Assembly: GCA_017427485.1 (NCBI GenBank)
Contig: JAFRSR010000077.1
Coordinates: forward strand, 1 to 54,539
DNA length: 54,539 bases
From: Kiritimatiellia bacterium
Lineage (GTDB): Bacteria; Verrucomicrobiota; Kiritimatiellia; RFP12; UBA1067
Direction of reading: 5' to 3'
This document shows, piece after piece, positions 41,332-50,486 of the stretch. Numbering within the stretch: position 1 is the stretch's first letter; each line of letters opens with the position of its first letter. The position numbers were made by a program, and so were the translations under genes. The notes beneath the pieces are model-generated. The model ran no database searches and was not told the origin of the DNA. It saw nothing but the letters and a program-made list of their open reading frames with translations.

Positions 41332-44154
41332 TTACCGCACGAGGAACACCGTACCGGCGGCGAGGAACTCCACTGTCGCCGTCAGGGGTTCGCCGTCGAC
41401 CGCAGTGCCGCAGACGTCGTAGACAGGCGTCACGGCGTAAGTCTCCGTCACGCCCGACTTCGCCTTCTCCCATTCCACGGCCAGGTCGCCGTCCTCGCCG
41501 CCCGCGACCACCGCGCCGTTCAGCGTCCAGCGGTAGCTGACCGCGCCCGCCGCGTTCGCGGAAAGCATCGTCTCGCCCGCCCGCTTCGAGAGACGCACGC
41601 TCTGCGGCGTGACGATCCACCGCTCCGCGCCGTCTACGCCCTTGCCGGAAATCTTAAACGGCGTCGCTGAGTTTTTTGCGTCCGTCTTGATCGTCTTCGT
41701 CACCGTGTCGTAGAGTCCGATGACGTTGCCCTTCTTGTACGGCAGATACTCGTGCTTCAGTGTCTTGACGTTGTCCTCATATTCATAGATGCGGAAGGTG
41801 TAGAGACGCATGCAGGAAGGGTTCGAGAACGTCGTCCCGGCGGCATTGCCGCCCTTTGCGAATATCGCGATCGGGACCTCGGCCGTTGCATTCCGCGCCG
41901 TTCCGCCCAAGGCCGTGTCTGCGCCATCGAAGGCGTATTTGCTTTTCGCGATGTCAAGCACGGATCGGTGCCGGAGGAGGTTCGCCGTCACGCTGAGAGC
42001 CTTACCCGCCCAGCTGTTACCGGAATTCTGGTAACCGAACGAGAAATATCCGCTCCCGTTGATGTAGAGTTCTGCGCTCTGCAACGACGTTTGAGCCATG
42101 CCCCACGCACGCGCCTGAACGGGGCTTGCGTACGTGAAGGCAAAGTCCGCCTCGATGCGGCTCTTGCCGTTGGGCAGATACCCTGTGCTGACCGCCTGAT
42201 CGCCGGTCGACTCCACGTAGGCGTCCATCGTGCTGCCATCGCTCGCGATGTTGCCGCCGTAGGCGAGCGCCCGGTTGCTGGTGTGGAACGTGTTGTTCAC
42301 GCGGTCGTAAAGTCCGGCCGCGCCTTTCTGGATGTACGGAACGTAGTCGCGCACGAGCGTGCCCGCGTCCCAGATCTTGAACCCGTAGAGGCGCATCAGC
42401 GCGAAGTTGGCATTTGCAGACGCATTGCTGAAGAGCTTCAGCGTCTTCGTGCAGCTCGCCTGGTTGAGCGCGCCCTTGGCCGTCATGGTCGTGTAGTAGT
42501 TCGTATAGGAACCGTTCATGAACAAGACCCTGTCGCCGTAAGAATCGATGTACGCCTGATGGCGGACGTTCGTGACGACGCGGATTTCCGTGCTGATCCA
42601 TTGTCCGCTCGTGCTGTAGTTCCATGCGTAGGAAGTGTCGGACGCCGCGCCGCTGCCGCCGTTTCCGTAGATGCGCCCGATGATGGGGGTCTGCGTCTCG
42701 AACACGAAGTGCTGGCCGCCCGCCGACGACGAATTGTCGCGGGAGGTGAACGCCCAATCCGCCCAAACGCACGTGTTGGAATTGGCATAGTAGCCCGTGT
42801 CGATGAAGATGTTGCGCGTCGTGCTCTCGATGTAGCCGTCGCCCTGCTCATGCGGAATGGGGCCGCCGTATGTCCGCGTACCGCACGCGAGGAAGGAGCC
42901 GTCCACTTCGTCCTTCAGGCCCGCCAGCCCGTTCTGCACGCATGGCCGCAAGTCGCGCACGAGCACGTCGTCCTCGAAGATGCGGCACCCATAGATCTTG
43001 AGCGGCGCAAAACCGCCTGCTCCATGATACCAGGCGCCGATCTTGACCGTCCTGTAATTGAAGTCGCGATACCCCGTGCAGGTTCCCGTATAGTTCGTGA
43101 ACCCGGCGGTCGCAAGAACGAATGTCTTGTTCTTGGCGTCCAGCACGGCCACGCGCCGGATGTCCTTGTCGTCGACCGGCTTGGGGAAACCGCTGTTGGC
43201 GCCGAGCCAGTTGTCACCGCCACACGACCAGGAGGCTCCGTTTTTGTTGTAATAGAAATTGAACACTGAATAGTTTTGAGTCAAGGCGTTGTTGCTCACA
43301 GACGAATAGCCGCTGAACACGGCCCAGTCGCCATTACCGCTCAGCACGTCGCCGTAGTTCCTGCCGAGCGCGTAGTCAACCTCGAAGCGCGTGTTCGGCG
43401 TCGGACGATAGCCCGTATCGACGAACTGCCAGCCGTTCGTCTGGTTGTTGTCGGGCATCGCGATCCACGGATCGTCCTCAATCGTCTCCACGTCGCCGCC
43501 CACAGAAAGGGCGCTGATGTTCTCGCCTGTCACGAACACGCCGTCCACCTGATCACGCAATCCCGGCACGCCACCCTTCACACACGGCAGATAATCGTGC
43601 ACAAGCACATCGTCCGTGAAGATCTTGAAGCGGTAGATGCGGACCTTAGGGCTATGGTTGGCAGCTTGGAAAATCGTACCTGACGGCTTGGTGGAGTTTC
43701 CAAGAATCGCAATCGGCCACGGCGATGTGTTCGTACACACTGTCGGAATGTTGCCCGTCCAGTTCGTGACACCGCCGGTAATGAAATAGCCTTTGGCGTT
43801 CTTGCGGTCAAGGATCGCCGTGTGCCGTGCGGTATCGACGAGGATGTTGTTGGGATATCCCGTGAAAGGATTGGGAGTACCGTTCACTCCGCCCGTGCCG
43901 TATGCCGTGTAGCCGTTGCCGTTGATGTAGATCGAAATCGCAGGCTCCACGCCGTCCGCGCCGAAGAGACGCATCTGCCTGGGCTCCGTCGCCGTCCAGG
44001 CGTAATCCACCTCAATGCGCGATTGCGGCGTGAAGAAGTATCGGCTGTTGATGCCCGTCCTCTCCGTGCCGTCGCTTTCAAGATAGGCGTCCTCCGCCCA
44101 CAGCGCACCCGCTCCGAGCGTAACAATCATCGCACAAAACATCAGCTTATTCAT
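41332..44154 (-). CDS. Giant protein with four LamG-like repeats and C-terminal GTVFLVR motif
   Basis: A 940-aa exported protein (signal MNKLMFCAMIVTLGAGALWA). It carries four LamG/concanavalin-like units of about 190 residues. They begin near AYLESDGTERTGINSRYFFTP, NGWQFVDTGYRPTPNTRFEVDY, NIFIDTGYYANSNTCVWADW and AVSTGYLPNGKSRIEADFAF. Each closes with a line like LRPCVQNGLAGLKDEVDGSFL. A short beta region follows, ending LAAGTVFLVR. No catalytic residues are evident; glycan binding at the surface is inferred. ATG at 44154 is chosen because the signal starts there; the ribosome site is weak. It follows the next giant LamG gene by 49 nt. Confidence 0.75.
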   Translation of the reverse strand: MNKLMFCAMIVTLGAGALWAEDAYLESDGTERTGINSRYFFTPQSRIEVDYAWTATEPRQMRLFGADGVEPAISIYINGNGYTAYGTGGVNGTPNPFTGYPNNILVDTARHTAILDRKNAKGYFITGGVTNWTGNIPTVCTNTSPWPIAILGNSTKPSGTIFQAANHSPKVRIYRFKIFTDDVLVHDYLPCVKGGVPGLRDQVDGVFVTGENISALSVGGDVETIEDDPWIAMPDNNQTNGWQFVDTGYRPTPNTRFEVDYALGRNYGDVLSGNGDWAVFSGYSSVSNNALTQNYSVFNFYYNKNGASWSCGGDNWLGANSGFPKPVDDKDIRRVAVLDAKNKTFVLATAGFTNYTGTCTGYRDFNYRTVKIGAWYHGAGGFAPLKIYGCRIFEDDVLVRDLRPCVQNGLAGLKDEVDGSFLACGTRTYGGPIPHEQGDGYIESTTRNIFIDTGYYANSNTCVWADWAFTSRDNSSSAGGQHFVFETQTPIIGRIYGNGGSGAASDTSYAWNYSTSGQWISTEIRVVTNVRHQAYIDSYGDRVLFMNGSYTNYYTTMTAKGALNQASCTKTLKLFSNASANANFALMRLYGFKIWDAGTLVRDYVPYIQKGAAGLYDRVNNTFHTSNRALAYGGNIASDGSTMDAYVESTGDQAVSTGYLPNGKSRIEADFAFTYASPVQARAWGMAQTSLQSAELYINGSGYFSFGYQNSGNSWAGKALSVTANLLRHRSVLDIAKSKYAFDGADTALGGTARNATAEVPIAIFAKGGNAAGTTFSNPSCMRLYTFRIYEYEDNVKTLKHEYLPYKKGNVIGLYDTVTKTIKTDAKNSATPFKISGKGVDGAERWIVTPQSVRLSKRAGETMLSANAAGAVSYRWTLNGAVVAGGEDGDLAVEWEKAKSGVTETYAVTPVYDVCGTAVDGEPLTATVEFLAAGTVFLVR

Positions 44155-44203
44155 GTCTATATTTCTTTCTTGTTCCAGATGAATTAAAGCGCATTCTTTC
44201 CCA

Positions 44204-47200
44204 CTAGCGGAAGAGGATGGTGGTGCCGGAGGGGATGACTTCCAACAGCACTTGACCGCCCTCAACGTTCAGACGCACCGTCTTGCCGCCCGTATTGGCC
44301 GCGTTGAACGTCCAGGTCACGGGGCTTGCGAACGCGGCGACGTCGATGAGCGGCACGCTCGTGCCGTCCGAACCCGCCATGTTCGCGCACACGACGTTGA
44401 TCGTCACAGCGGCCGGCAGGGAGAGCGTCGCGCCGCGGGCGATAAGCGGACGATCCACCGTCCCCGCCGCGCCGTCGAGCGTGAAGTCGAATGTCGTATC
44501 CGGCACCACGACCGTGCCCGTGAAGCCATCGCCGAACATCGGCAACTTGGCAGCAAGTGCCGTCACCGTGCCTGAACCCGCCGACACCGTCGCCTCGCGC
44601 AGGTCGCTGTAGCCCTCCGGCAGCGTACCGCACCACTTGCCCATCAGGTAGGCCTCCACCGCCAGCCGGTCGGCGCCGGTCAACACCTGGTTGTACAGCA
44701 GGATTTCGCCGAACACCTCGCCGTAGTTGACCCCCTTCTGGGTGTTGTAGAGATTACCGAAGCAACCGATGAGCTGGTCCGCCGTGGTGCTGAAGGAAAA
44801 CACCTCCGGCGCGCCCGTGAAGCCGGTCTGCGTGGGCGACGCCACGCGCACGCCGTTCAGGCGCGTCTCGCCACCCGTTATGCGCGCGTGCGTGCCGCTC
44901 GCCCAGATCGGCGCCTTGTAGTCGCCGGCGGTGCGAGCCGCAATCCCGTTTCCTCCCGAAACGCCCCCCAGCACGGGCGAACCGCCGCCGCGGAAGGAGT
45001 CCGACGCCATGAACACGGTCCGGCAGGGGATCGTCATGTTGCTTCCGCCGTCGCCTCCCGTCGGGTTCGTGTTCGGATACTGACGCGGACGCAAACAGTT
45101 TCCGGTGTCACTCGCTGCACTGCTCACATCGATTTCCTGGCAGTCGATCCACGCGCGCACCGGACCCCAGCCGCGCGCGCCAAGGACGCGGAACGGACGA
45201 CGGGAACCCGGTGCCCACAGGAAGGTCGTACCGTTGGTAATGTCGTTAATTCCCAATCCGTAGGGTGCCACGGCCTGAACCTCTTCGCGGCGTGCCCACG
45301 AGACGTTCGGCTGATAGAGACTGCCCTCGGCGTCCGGATCGAACCAACCCACGCGCCCGGAGGACGGCAGTTCGTCCGCCGTGGGCGGCAGTGGTTCCGC
45401 AATCGTCAGCGTCGCGCCCGCCTTCACGTCGATCATGCCCGCATAGCAGCCGCCCAGCGTCACCTGCGTGTCGGGCGCGACCTCCAATGTGCCCGTCCGC
45501 CCCACGGCCCGCACGGTCGCAGCCGCCGAGCCGTTGTAAGTTGAAATGCCCCACTTCTCGGCCAAGTAGCTTTCCACGGACGTGCGCTCCACGTCCGAGA
45601 GCGCGTTCGTGAACACGAGGATCTCGCCGTAGTTCTGTCCGCCGGCGTCGTTGTAGTTCTTCGCCCAGCCGAAGCCGTTCACGTTGTGGCCCGTCGTGTC
45701 GATCGAGACGATCTGCCAACCGCCGTTGAGCGTCTGGGCATCCGGACTTGTCACCTTCACGCCGTCCAGCCAGATGTTCGCGCTCGCGCTTGTCGTCAAG
45801 CCGTTGGCAAGGCCTGCCGTGCGCGCGAACGCGCCGTCCGACGTGCCCACCAGCGCCTTGCCGCCGCCGTCCTGCGACCCGAACACCATGATGACCATCT
45901 TCGCGGGGATTGCAGATTCGGCATACTCCTTGACGACCCCCTTTGCGATCGGCAACCGACGCGAACTGCCCACGCAGCAGATGGTCGTGAGGCCGTTGCA
46001 GCCGTTGAACTTCTGGTAGGCGAACACGGACGGCAGGCATTCTGCGTACGGATTGGTTTTGTCGTACAAATGTTGATAGTTTCGGCTGTTGCGGCCGAAG
46101 TAGTACGTGCGGTCGGGACGGCAGTCGGGCATGTATTCGATGTAGAGGCCTCCGCCCGTCGCATGGGCCTCGTTCACAAATCTGTTCGAGATGGAAGTGG
46201 ATATGACAGACCACCACTCGTCCTTCGCGCACGTGCCGAAACCACCGGGCTCAGTGGTGGAGGGATCGATCCAGAGCGCCGCCCGGTCGCGCCAGTCACG
46301 CGTCTCGATCACGGCCGTTCCCGCGCCGCCGGCGATCACCGGCACGTTGCCGTCCGCCAGCACGCGCATCCGCTCGCCCGCCGCCGCCTGCACCACGAAG
46401 GAAGTCGAAGCGCCCGTGAAGAGCGGCGTCCCGCCCAGCGTAAGCGTGTTCGTGCCCGTCGCGTTGTTCACATAAGGCAAGACCGAGAACTCGGAGGGGG
46501 AATTCCCTTTCGTGTAGACCAACCCATCGCCGAACCGGCAGGACGCGACCGGTCCCACGTCCGGGCCGAACACGACCGTACCGCCGCCAAGCAGCCTAAA
46601 CATCCCCGTGAAGGCGTTGATCGTGACCGTCTGCCCCGCCATGACGTGGAGAAGGCTCGTCTCGTCTGTTCCTGCCAGCGAACCGATCGTGACATTCGGC
46701 GCGAACGTTCCGTCGAGCGCGACGAACGAGAGTTGCGACCAGGCAGCCAACGTCACCTTGTTCGTCGCGTGGCCCGGCACCGACGATTGACCGATGCTCA
46801 GACAGTCATAAACGTATGTCGCGGAGGACCCAGACGAGACTCTGACCGAACCTTCGAATGAGATGTTGCCCAACAGCCACGTGCGCTCGTCTCTGTCGAC
46901 ACGCGTTCGCGCGACCTCCATCGCCACGGTACCGGCGCCCGTGATGTCGCCGAGGAGGACATGGTCGGGCATCGACTGGAGCGACAGCTTGCCGCCAGAC
47001 AGCACAACGTCAGTCGAATTGGTCCCCCACATTGTCGCCGCCCAGGAAAGCGAGTTCGTCGAATAGGTGGCGGGCTTCATGTAGAGTCCGCAGTCCGTCG
47101 GCACGTTCACCTTCGTGGAGGGAGCAAGCGCCGTGTCGTCGACGAGCACGAGGTTTCTGAGGCCGGCGGAGGAAAGCGTGATGGCGTCCGTGCCCTCGTC

Positions 47201-47779
47201 CGGCGCCAGTCGCACGCCCTCGTCGCCGATCAGGCAGATGTTGGCGGCCGAAAAGGCCCACCCGCAGGACGGCCACCGCCGCACGGCCGAAGGACCGCTG
47301 AACGTCAGCGGGATGTCCAGCGCGTCGCCGCTCGCGTCGACGAAGGCGAAGTCTGGCGCGTCAAAGACCGCCTGTGGCAAGGGCTGGACGGCCGTGCCGT
47401 CAAGCCCGTAGGCGATGCGCGTCGTATCGCCCTTCATGCGAATCTTTCCCGTGCCGTGCGCCACAAGCGTGCCCCAGATGCGAATTCGGCTGGCCTCGAC
47501 GGCCGTGAAGTCGACCGTGAGCGTCGCGCCGTCGGTGACGACCATGTTCGCCCGCAAGGCCCCCAAGGACACGTTTGCCACCGGCACGTTGGTGATCACC
47601 ACCGTCACGTCGCCGACGATGGTGAACCTGTTGCCCGACACGTTCTCGGCCTCGTTCGACGACGGCCATTCGACCGTCGTGTTCGTCAGCGTGTAGTTCG
47701 CGGCCAGCGCCGCACCGGCGCAGAACGCGGCACCCAGAAGCGCGACGAGGGGTCTCACATGGATTGTGGAACTTCTCAT
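44204..47779 (-). CDS. Giant autotransporter-like/LamG protein with C-terminal GTTILFR motif
   Basis: A 1191-aa exported protein (hydrophobic PLVALLGAAFCAGAALA near the N-terminus). The first ~500 residues are repetitive beta-helix-like strands of the autotransporter passenger kind (GALRANMVVTDGATLTVDFT). Two LamG units follow: from RAALWIDPSTTEPGGFG to SVESYLAEKWGISTY, and from VGWFDPDAEGS to AVEAYLMGKWCG. The end reads LEVIPSGTTILFR. It is a paralogue of the protein at 50487-53936, alike across the LamG regions and the final 150 residues. GGAGAG precedes the ATG; its promoter overlaps the stop codon of the upstream glycosidase gene. Confidence 0.75.
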   Translation of the reverse strand: MRSSTIHVRPLVALLGAAFCAGAALAANYTLTNTTVEWPSSNEAENVSGNRFTIVGDVTVVITNVPVANVSLGALRANMVVTDGATLTVDFTAVEASRIRIWGTLVAHGTGKIRMKGDTTRIAYGLDGTAVQPLPQAVFDAPDFAFVDASGDALDIPLTFSGPSAVRRWPSCGWAFSAANICLIGDEGVRLAPDEGTDAITLSSAGLRNLVLVDDTALAPSTKVNVPTDCGLYMKPATYSTNSLSWAATMWGTNSTDVVLSGGKLSLQSMPDHVLLGDITGAGTVAMEVARTRVDRDERTWLLGNISFEGSVRVSSGSSATYVYDCLSIGQSSVPGHATNKVTLAAWSQLSFVALDGTFAPNVTIGSLAGTDETSLLHVMAGQTVTINAFTGMFRLLGGGTVVFGPDVGPVASCRFGDGLVYTKGNSPSEFSVLPYVNNATGTNTLTLGGTPLFTGASTSFVVQAAAGERMRVLADGNVPVIAGGAGTAVIETRDWRDRAALWIDPSTTEPGGFGTCAKDEWWSVISTSISNRFVNEAHATGGGLYIEYMPDCRPDRTYYFGRNSRNYQHLYDKTNPYAECLPSVFAYQKFNGCNGLTTICCVGSSRRLPIAKGVVKEYAESAIPAKMVIMVFGSQDGGGKALVGTSDGAFARTAGLANGLTTSASANIWLDGVKVTSPDAQTLNGGWQIVSIDTTGHNVNGFGWAKNYNDAGGQNYGEILVFTNALSDVERTSVESYLAEKWGISTYNGSAAATVRAVGRTGTLEVAPDTQVTLGGCYAGMIDVKAGATLTIAEPLPPTADELPSSGRVGWFDPDAEGSLYQPNVSWARREEVQAVAPYGLGINDITNGTTFLWAPGSRRPFRVLGARGWGPVRAWIDCQEIDVSSAASDTGNCLRPRQYPNTNPTGGDGGSNMTIPCRTVFMASDSFRGGGSPVLGGVSGGNGIAARTAGDYKAPIWASGTHARITGGETRLNGVRVASPTQTGFTGAPEVFSFSTTADQLIGCFGNLYNTQKGVNYGEVFGEILLYNQVLTGADRLAVEAYLMGKWCGTLPEGYSDLREATVSAGSGTVTALAAKLPMFGDGFTGTVVVPDTTFDFTLDGAAGTVDRPLIARGATLSLPAAVTINVVCANMAGSDGTSVPLIDVAAFASPVTWTFNAANTGGKTVRLNVEGGQVLLEVIPSGTTILFR

Positions 47780-47820
47780 GTTCTCTCCTTAGCCTTTCCG
47801 TCAGTAGAATCGACTCGCAT

Positions 47821-47849
47821 ATACTACCAAAACCCGGTTCGTCTGCCAA
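47821..47849 (-). promoter_or_regulatory. Promoter of the giant LamG gene at 44204-47779
   Basis: The minus strand reads TTGGCA (47844-47849), 17-bp spacer ending TTTTGG, then TAGTAT (47821-47826). The stop codon TAG of the upstream gene is the first three bases of the -10 hexamer. Leader about 35 nt. Confidence 0.65.
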
Positions 47850-50439
47850 ATGCAAAGAGACGCGTCTCGCCGGGGAGCATCTGGAGGGTGAAGGTCGGGT
47901 CATCCGCCACCTTCGCGCCCGTAAGTGCATCGACGACCGGCCCCGGCACGCCCACGTCGAGCGTCACCGGTCCGCCGTTCGCGTCCGCCATCACGGAAAG
48001 CCACCCCTCCGCCGCCCACGCCGTCGCGTGGCCATCGCGCACGTAGCGGTGCACACCCGCGAGGTCTTCCAGCGCGCGGACAAGTTCCGTCGGACAGCAC
48101 GGCGTTCCGAGGAACACCTCGTGCCCGCCACGCCCGTTCGGACGCACCGCGATGGCGGGCGTGCCGTCCTCGAAGCGCGCCCACGTCTCGGATTCCGTCG
48201 CCTCCACGCCGAAGAGATCCACGAACGGACGAGACTCGTCCCGCGAGATCGTCTCCGGCAGCCCGCGCCGCCGTCCCTCCTCCGTCGCACGCGCCGCGCC
48301 CGTGGTCGGCGGCATCGCACGCGCCGTGAAGCCCGTGAGCCGCGCGATGCCGCCCAGGCTCTTGCCCTCCTGCGTCAGGTAGCCCGGCGCCCAGCACCAC
48401 ACGCGCGTAACGCCCGGCGCCACCGCGCGCTGCGCCTCGACGGCCGCGAGCTTCTCGGGCGTCATGTACCACGCGCTCTGGAAGAACTGGAGCTTCGCCG
48501 GAATCGGACGCGCAAGGACGTCCGCCAGCAGATACTGTCCGTACGGCGCGCCGGCGCGGCCGAGCGCGGCGCGCGCGTGCGACACGAACGGCCCCGCAAG
48601 CCGTCCGAGCGAAAGGTACATCATCGACTCCTCGTCCACGATGGCCGCCACCTCGGGCTCGAACGGCCGGGCGCGCTTGAGCATCGCGCGGTCAAACGGT
48701 CCCAGGCGCGTCATCACCTCCCACAGCCGGGCGTCGTCGTACCAGCCGCTTGCGGGCAGGTCCATCCACCAGCACGCGAAGCCGCGGACGATCTCCTGCG
48801 CCGTGTTGCGCTGGAGCACCTGCTGCGTCTGGAGGAGGTCCTTGCAGACGCCCTCGTGCGCGTGCGCCGCCTTGTTGGGCTCGAGGAACGTGCGCGCATC
48901 GTCCTCGAACAGCCACAGCACGCCGCGCCGCATCACCGTCTCCGCCGCGTTCATCGCCGGCGCCGTGCCGCCCCACGCGCGGTCGAAGTAGGAGATGGGC
49001 GAGCAGAGGATGTCGATGTCGCCCGCCGCGCGGTCGAGGAGATGCGTCACGCCGTAGTGGCCGGAGGCGCCGGCCCCGCGCGAATGGCCGGCGAACTCCC
49101 ACTGGTAGCCGTAGAAGATCAGCACGAGCTTCGTGCCGCCGGACGCCTTTCGGCAGGCGGCGGCGACCTCGGCGACGAAATCCGCCATCTCCTCCTGCTG
49201 GTAGAGACGGAAATCCACAAGCGCGCGGTCCTTCACCGGGTCGGCCAGCGTCGGCGACGTGAAGATGTCCAGCTTCCGTGCCGCGAGCGGCGGCACCGGG
49301 GCCGGCGCGCGCCCGTGCCGACGCCGCCAGGCGCCAAATGCCGCCTGCGTGGCGGGATCGTACCCGCAGTAGGGGTTGCGCCACGTGTCCCAATAGAAGA
49401 ACTCGCTCGAATTCTGCGCCGCCGGATGGATGCCGGCGAAGTTGTCGGGGTACTTTTCGCAGAGGTGGCGCACCATCGCCGTGAGGAACCGGCAGGCGAG
49501 CGCGCGGTAACGCCGGCTTGCGATCGACGGCGCGGGGCCCTTCCGCCCGTCGGCGAACATGATCACCTCGTCGGGATGCTTCCGCGCCCACCAGCCGCCC
49601 GTCTCCAGCTTGATGCGGGGGATGAGCAGCGCCTTCGGATTGACGGACAGGATTTCGTCGCAGTAATCGTCGAGTTCGCCCCAGTCGTACGACTCGTCGT
49701 CCGTCCAGATCGTCTTCGGCGCCATAAACGAGACGAAGTCCACGCCCGCCTCCGCCGCCAGCTTCACCTCGTGGGGGAACGGGTCGTCGCCTTTGAACGG
49801 CCAGCGCGTGTAGACGCCGTTGCGGCAGGTGTAGACGGCCGGCGTGATCGGCACGTCCGGCTGCGACGCCTTCGCCTCGAACGAGACGCGGTAGGTGTGC
49901 CCCGACGCGAATGGCGTCCGCTTTGTATAGCAGTGGAAGTGCGGCGGCCGCTTCGGACCGCGCACCTTCGCCCAGCCCGTCATGCGCAGGCAGCCGTCCT
50001 TGAGTTCGGCGTGTCCCGCCGTGTCGTTGTCAAAAATCGTCCAGGCCTTCGCAAACGATTCAGGCGACGCGAGCGACGCCGGGTCGAGGTAGTCCGCCCC
50101 CGTCTCCGCATCGACGATGCGTACGTTGCGGAACAGCACCTCCACATCCCTGCCCGACGGAATCCGCAGGTGCAAGGTGCCCGGATCGCCCGACTTCGGC
50201 GTCACCTCGAACGCAAACGACTTCCATTCCGTCCCGGCGATGATTGGACGGTGCCCGTGCCATCCCCAGAACATGCGCGGACGAACCGGCCGCCCGTCCA
50301 CGTGAATCTGCGGCACGCCCGCCGCACTCGTTTTCACGCGCACCGTCACGGCGGCCGATGCCGTCAGACACCCGGCAACCGAGAGAATCACCAGAATCGA
50401 CTGGTACGATTTGCGAACAATCCTCGTCACGTCGGACAT
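47824..50439 (-). CDS. Putative large glycoside hydrolase with TIM barrel, family not assigned
   Basis: An 871-aa exported protein (signal SILVILSVAGCLTASAA). Residues about 25-200 are a jelly-roll-like binding domain (SFAFEVTPKSGDPGTLHLRIPSG). A TIM barrel with long inserts follows: AEAGVDFVSFMAPKTIW, LLIPRIKLETGGWW, FAGIHPAAQNSSEFFYWDTW with the probable N/S-E acid/base, LVLIFYGYQWEFAG and ILCSPISYFDRAWGG. A GH42-like flavodoxin-type domain comes next (AIVDEESMMYLSLGRL ... VWCWAPGYLT). The end is beta-rich. The pattern suggests a GH42/clan-A relative. ATG at 50439 has GGAGGGGACG upstream. It sits between two paralogous giant LamG genes. Confidence 0.7.
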   Translation of the reverse strand: MSDVTRIVRKSYQSILVILSVAGCLTASAAVTVRVKTSAAGVPQIHVDGRPVRPRMFWGWHGHRPIIAGTEWKSFAFEVTPKSGDPGTLHLRIPSGRDVEVLFRNVRIVDAETGADYLDPASLASPESFAKAWTIFDNDTAGHAELKDGCLRMTGWAKVRGPKRPPHFHCYTKRTPFASGHTYRVSFEAKASQPDVPITPAVYTCRNGVYTRWPFKGDDPFPHEVKLAAEAGVDFVSFMAPKTIWTDDESYDWGELDDYCDEILSVNPKALLIPRIKLETGGWWARKHPDEVIMFADGRKGPAPSIASRRYRALACRFLTAMVRHLCEKYPDNFAGIHPAAQNSSEFFYWDTWRNPYCGYDPATQAAFGAWRRRHGRAPAPVPPLAARKLDIFTSPTLADPVKDRALVDFRLYQQEEMADFVAEVAAACRKASGGTKLVLIFYGYQWEFAGHSRGAGASGHYGVTHLLDRAAGDIDILCSPISYFDRAWGGTAPAMNAAETVMRRGVLWLFEDDARTFLEPNKAAHAHEGVCKDLLQTQQVLQRNTAQEIVRGFACWWMDLPASGWYDDARLWEVMTRLGPFDRAMLKRARPFEPEVAAIVDEESMMYLSLGRLAGPFVSHARAALGRAGAPYGQYLLADVLARPIPAKLQFFQSAWYMTPEKLAAVEAQRAVAPGVTRVWCWAPGYLTQEGKSLGGIARLTGFTARAMPPTTGAARATEEGRRRGLPETISRDESRPFVDLFGVEATESETWARFEDGTPAIAVRPNGRGGHEVFLGTPCCPTELVRALEDLAGVHRYVRDGHATAWAAEGWLSVMADANGGPVTLDVGVPGPVVDALTGAKVADDPTFTLQMLPGETRLFAFGRRTGFW

Positions 50440-50486
50440 TCGTCCCCTCCACAGTTGACAGTGCGCCAAAAACAAACCTGATGCGC

